Program-made: the position numbers and the translations under genes | Notes under the pieces: model-generated | The model's database searches: none | Seen by the model: the letters and a program-made list of their open reading frames with translations, nothing else | What the model was told of the DNA's origin: nothing | In this document: piece by piece, positions 63,765 to 64,000 of the stretch | Numbering within the stretch: position 1 is the first letter of the stretch | Layout of the letters: every line of letters begins with the position of its first letter | DNA from: Deltaproteobacteria bacterium | Lineage (GTDB): Bacteria > Myxococcota_A > UBA796 > GCA-2862545 | Assembly (NCBI GenBank): GCA_016938035.1 | Contig: JAFGVK010000095.1 | Coordinates: forward strand, 19,436-83,435 | Direction: 5' to 3' | Length of the DNA stretch: 64,000 bases

Positions 63765-64000
63765 GGTGTGCCGGCCCGCAGCGAGGCCCGTCCCCACCCG
63801 GAGCGCAGCAGGTGGCCACAGGTCCGAGGCCTGCCCTGGCGCGAGCCAGCACGCCCCCACAGCCGGTGTGCCGGCCCGCAGCGAGGCCCGTACCCACCCG
63901 GAGCGCAGCAGGAGGCCACAGGTCCGAGGCCTGCCCTGGCGCGGGCCAGCACGCCCCCACAGCCGGTGTGCCGGCCCGCAGCGAGGCCCGTACCCACCCG
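63765..64000. repeat. 100-bp tandem repeat, at least 2.4 copies
   Basis: GGTGTGCCGGCCCGCAGCG starts at 63765, 63865 and 63965, an exact 100-bp period with few substitutions. The array runs off the end of the window. No ORF is conserved in a single frame, since 100 is not a multiple of three. Confidence 0.92.

Larger units (their letters stand above)
63650..64000. other. Gene-free end of window
   Basis: 351 bp holding the terminator at 63665-63694 and a 100-bp tandem array that continues past the window edge. Confidence 0.7.

Overview
The window is a very GC-rich, densely packed bacterial segment with strong G/C third-position bias, GTG and TTG starts, and many 1-11 nt stop/start overlaps. 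No rRNA or tRNA gene was found, so taxonomy rests on gene content. MopE-type metal-binding repeats in a lipoprotein, several eukaryote-like Ser/Thr kinases fused to membrane sensor domains, FecR-domain and cysteine-rich lipoproteins, and large Ig-fold surface proteins suggest a Myxococcota-like (former Deltaproteobacteria) organism. That assignment is inference.

Layout. 1-5.2 kb: the 3' part of an ABC exporter, a citrate lyase pair (fused CitD-CitE, then CitF) and a sulfotransferase. 5.3-6.6 kb: a FadL-like outer-membrane barrel. 6.6-17.0 kb (minus): a six-gene chain of overlapping genes encoding a receiver-kinase hybrid, a membrane histidine kinase with a degenerate ATP site, a FecR-domain protein, an Ig-plus-barrel surface protein, a giant Ig-repeat lipoprotein and a soluble histidine kinase. 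17.1-21.4 kb: two paralogous Asp-rich-repeat exported proteins, GDP-mannose 4,6-dehydratase, a monofunctional mannose-1-phosphate guanylyltransferase and TrmL. 21.4-26.7 kb: a Ser/Thr kinase-ATPase, a PlsB-like acyltransferase and a GpsA-like protein lacking the catalytic lysines, then MarC.

27.0-37.8 kb (minus) holds the centrepiece: a 12-gene locus in the order MnhE-F-G-DUF4040-B-C-(D-D')-NuoH-B-C-D-(NuoI+GltD-like flavoprotein). Gene order and the paired antiporter subunits match archaeal/Thermotogales Mbx (MBS) complexes rather than complex I or a hydrogenase. Here the two antiporter subunits are one polypeptide, and the ferredoxin subunit is fused to an NAD(P)H-type flavoprotein. The catalytic subunit keeps three of the four Cys expected for a NiFe site; the fourth position is Glu. 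A candidate promoter, an overlapping dyad and a 45-codon upstream ORF precede it, and a rubrerythrin-like gene is divergent.

38-64 kb: a small Cys-rich lipoprotein, a Ser/Thr kinase with an exported PhnD-type binding domain, a metallo-beta-lactamase protein and a TPR protein, MurB with four extra copies of its own 3' end, TrpB2 behind a trp-type attenuator (leader peptide with Phe-Tyr-Trp-Trp-Trp), a Ser/Thr kinase with a Cache-like domain, an NYN nuclease, HtpG, an OmpA-like lipoprotein, MetH, a TPR-like membrane protein, a lipoprotein, an alkyltransferase-like protein and a MopE-repeat lipoprotein.

Intergenic space is rich in repeats: a ~257-bp family (three copies), two further dispersed pairs, a 9-bp microsatellite, and tandem arrays of 106/107 bp and 100 bp. 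Together the genes suggest surface polysaccharide and adhesin biology, heavy phosphosignalling, and capacity for low-potential electron metabolism coupled to Na+/H+ transport.
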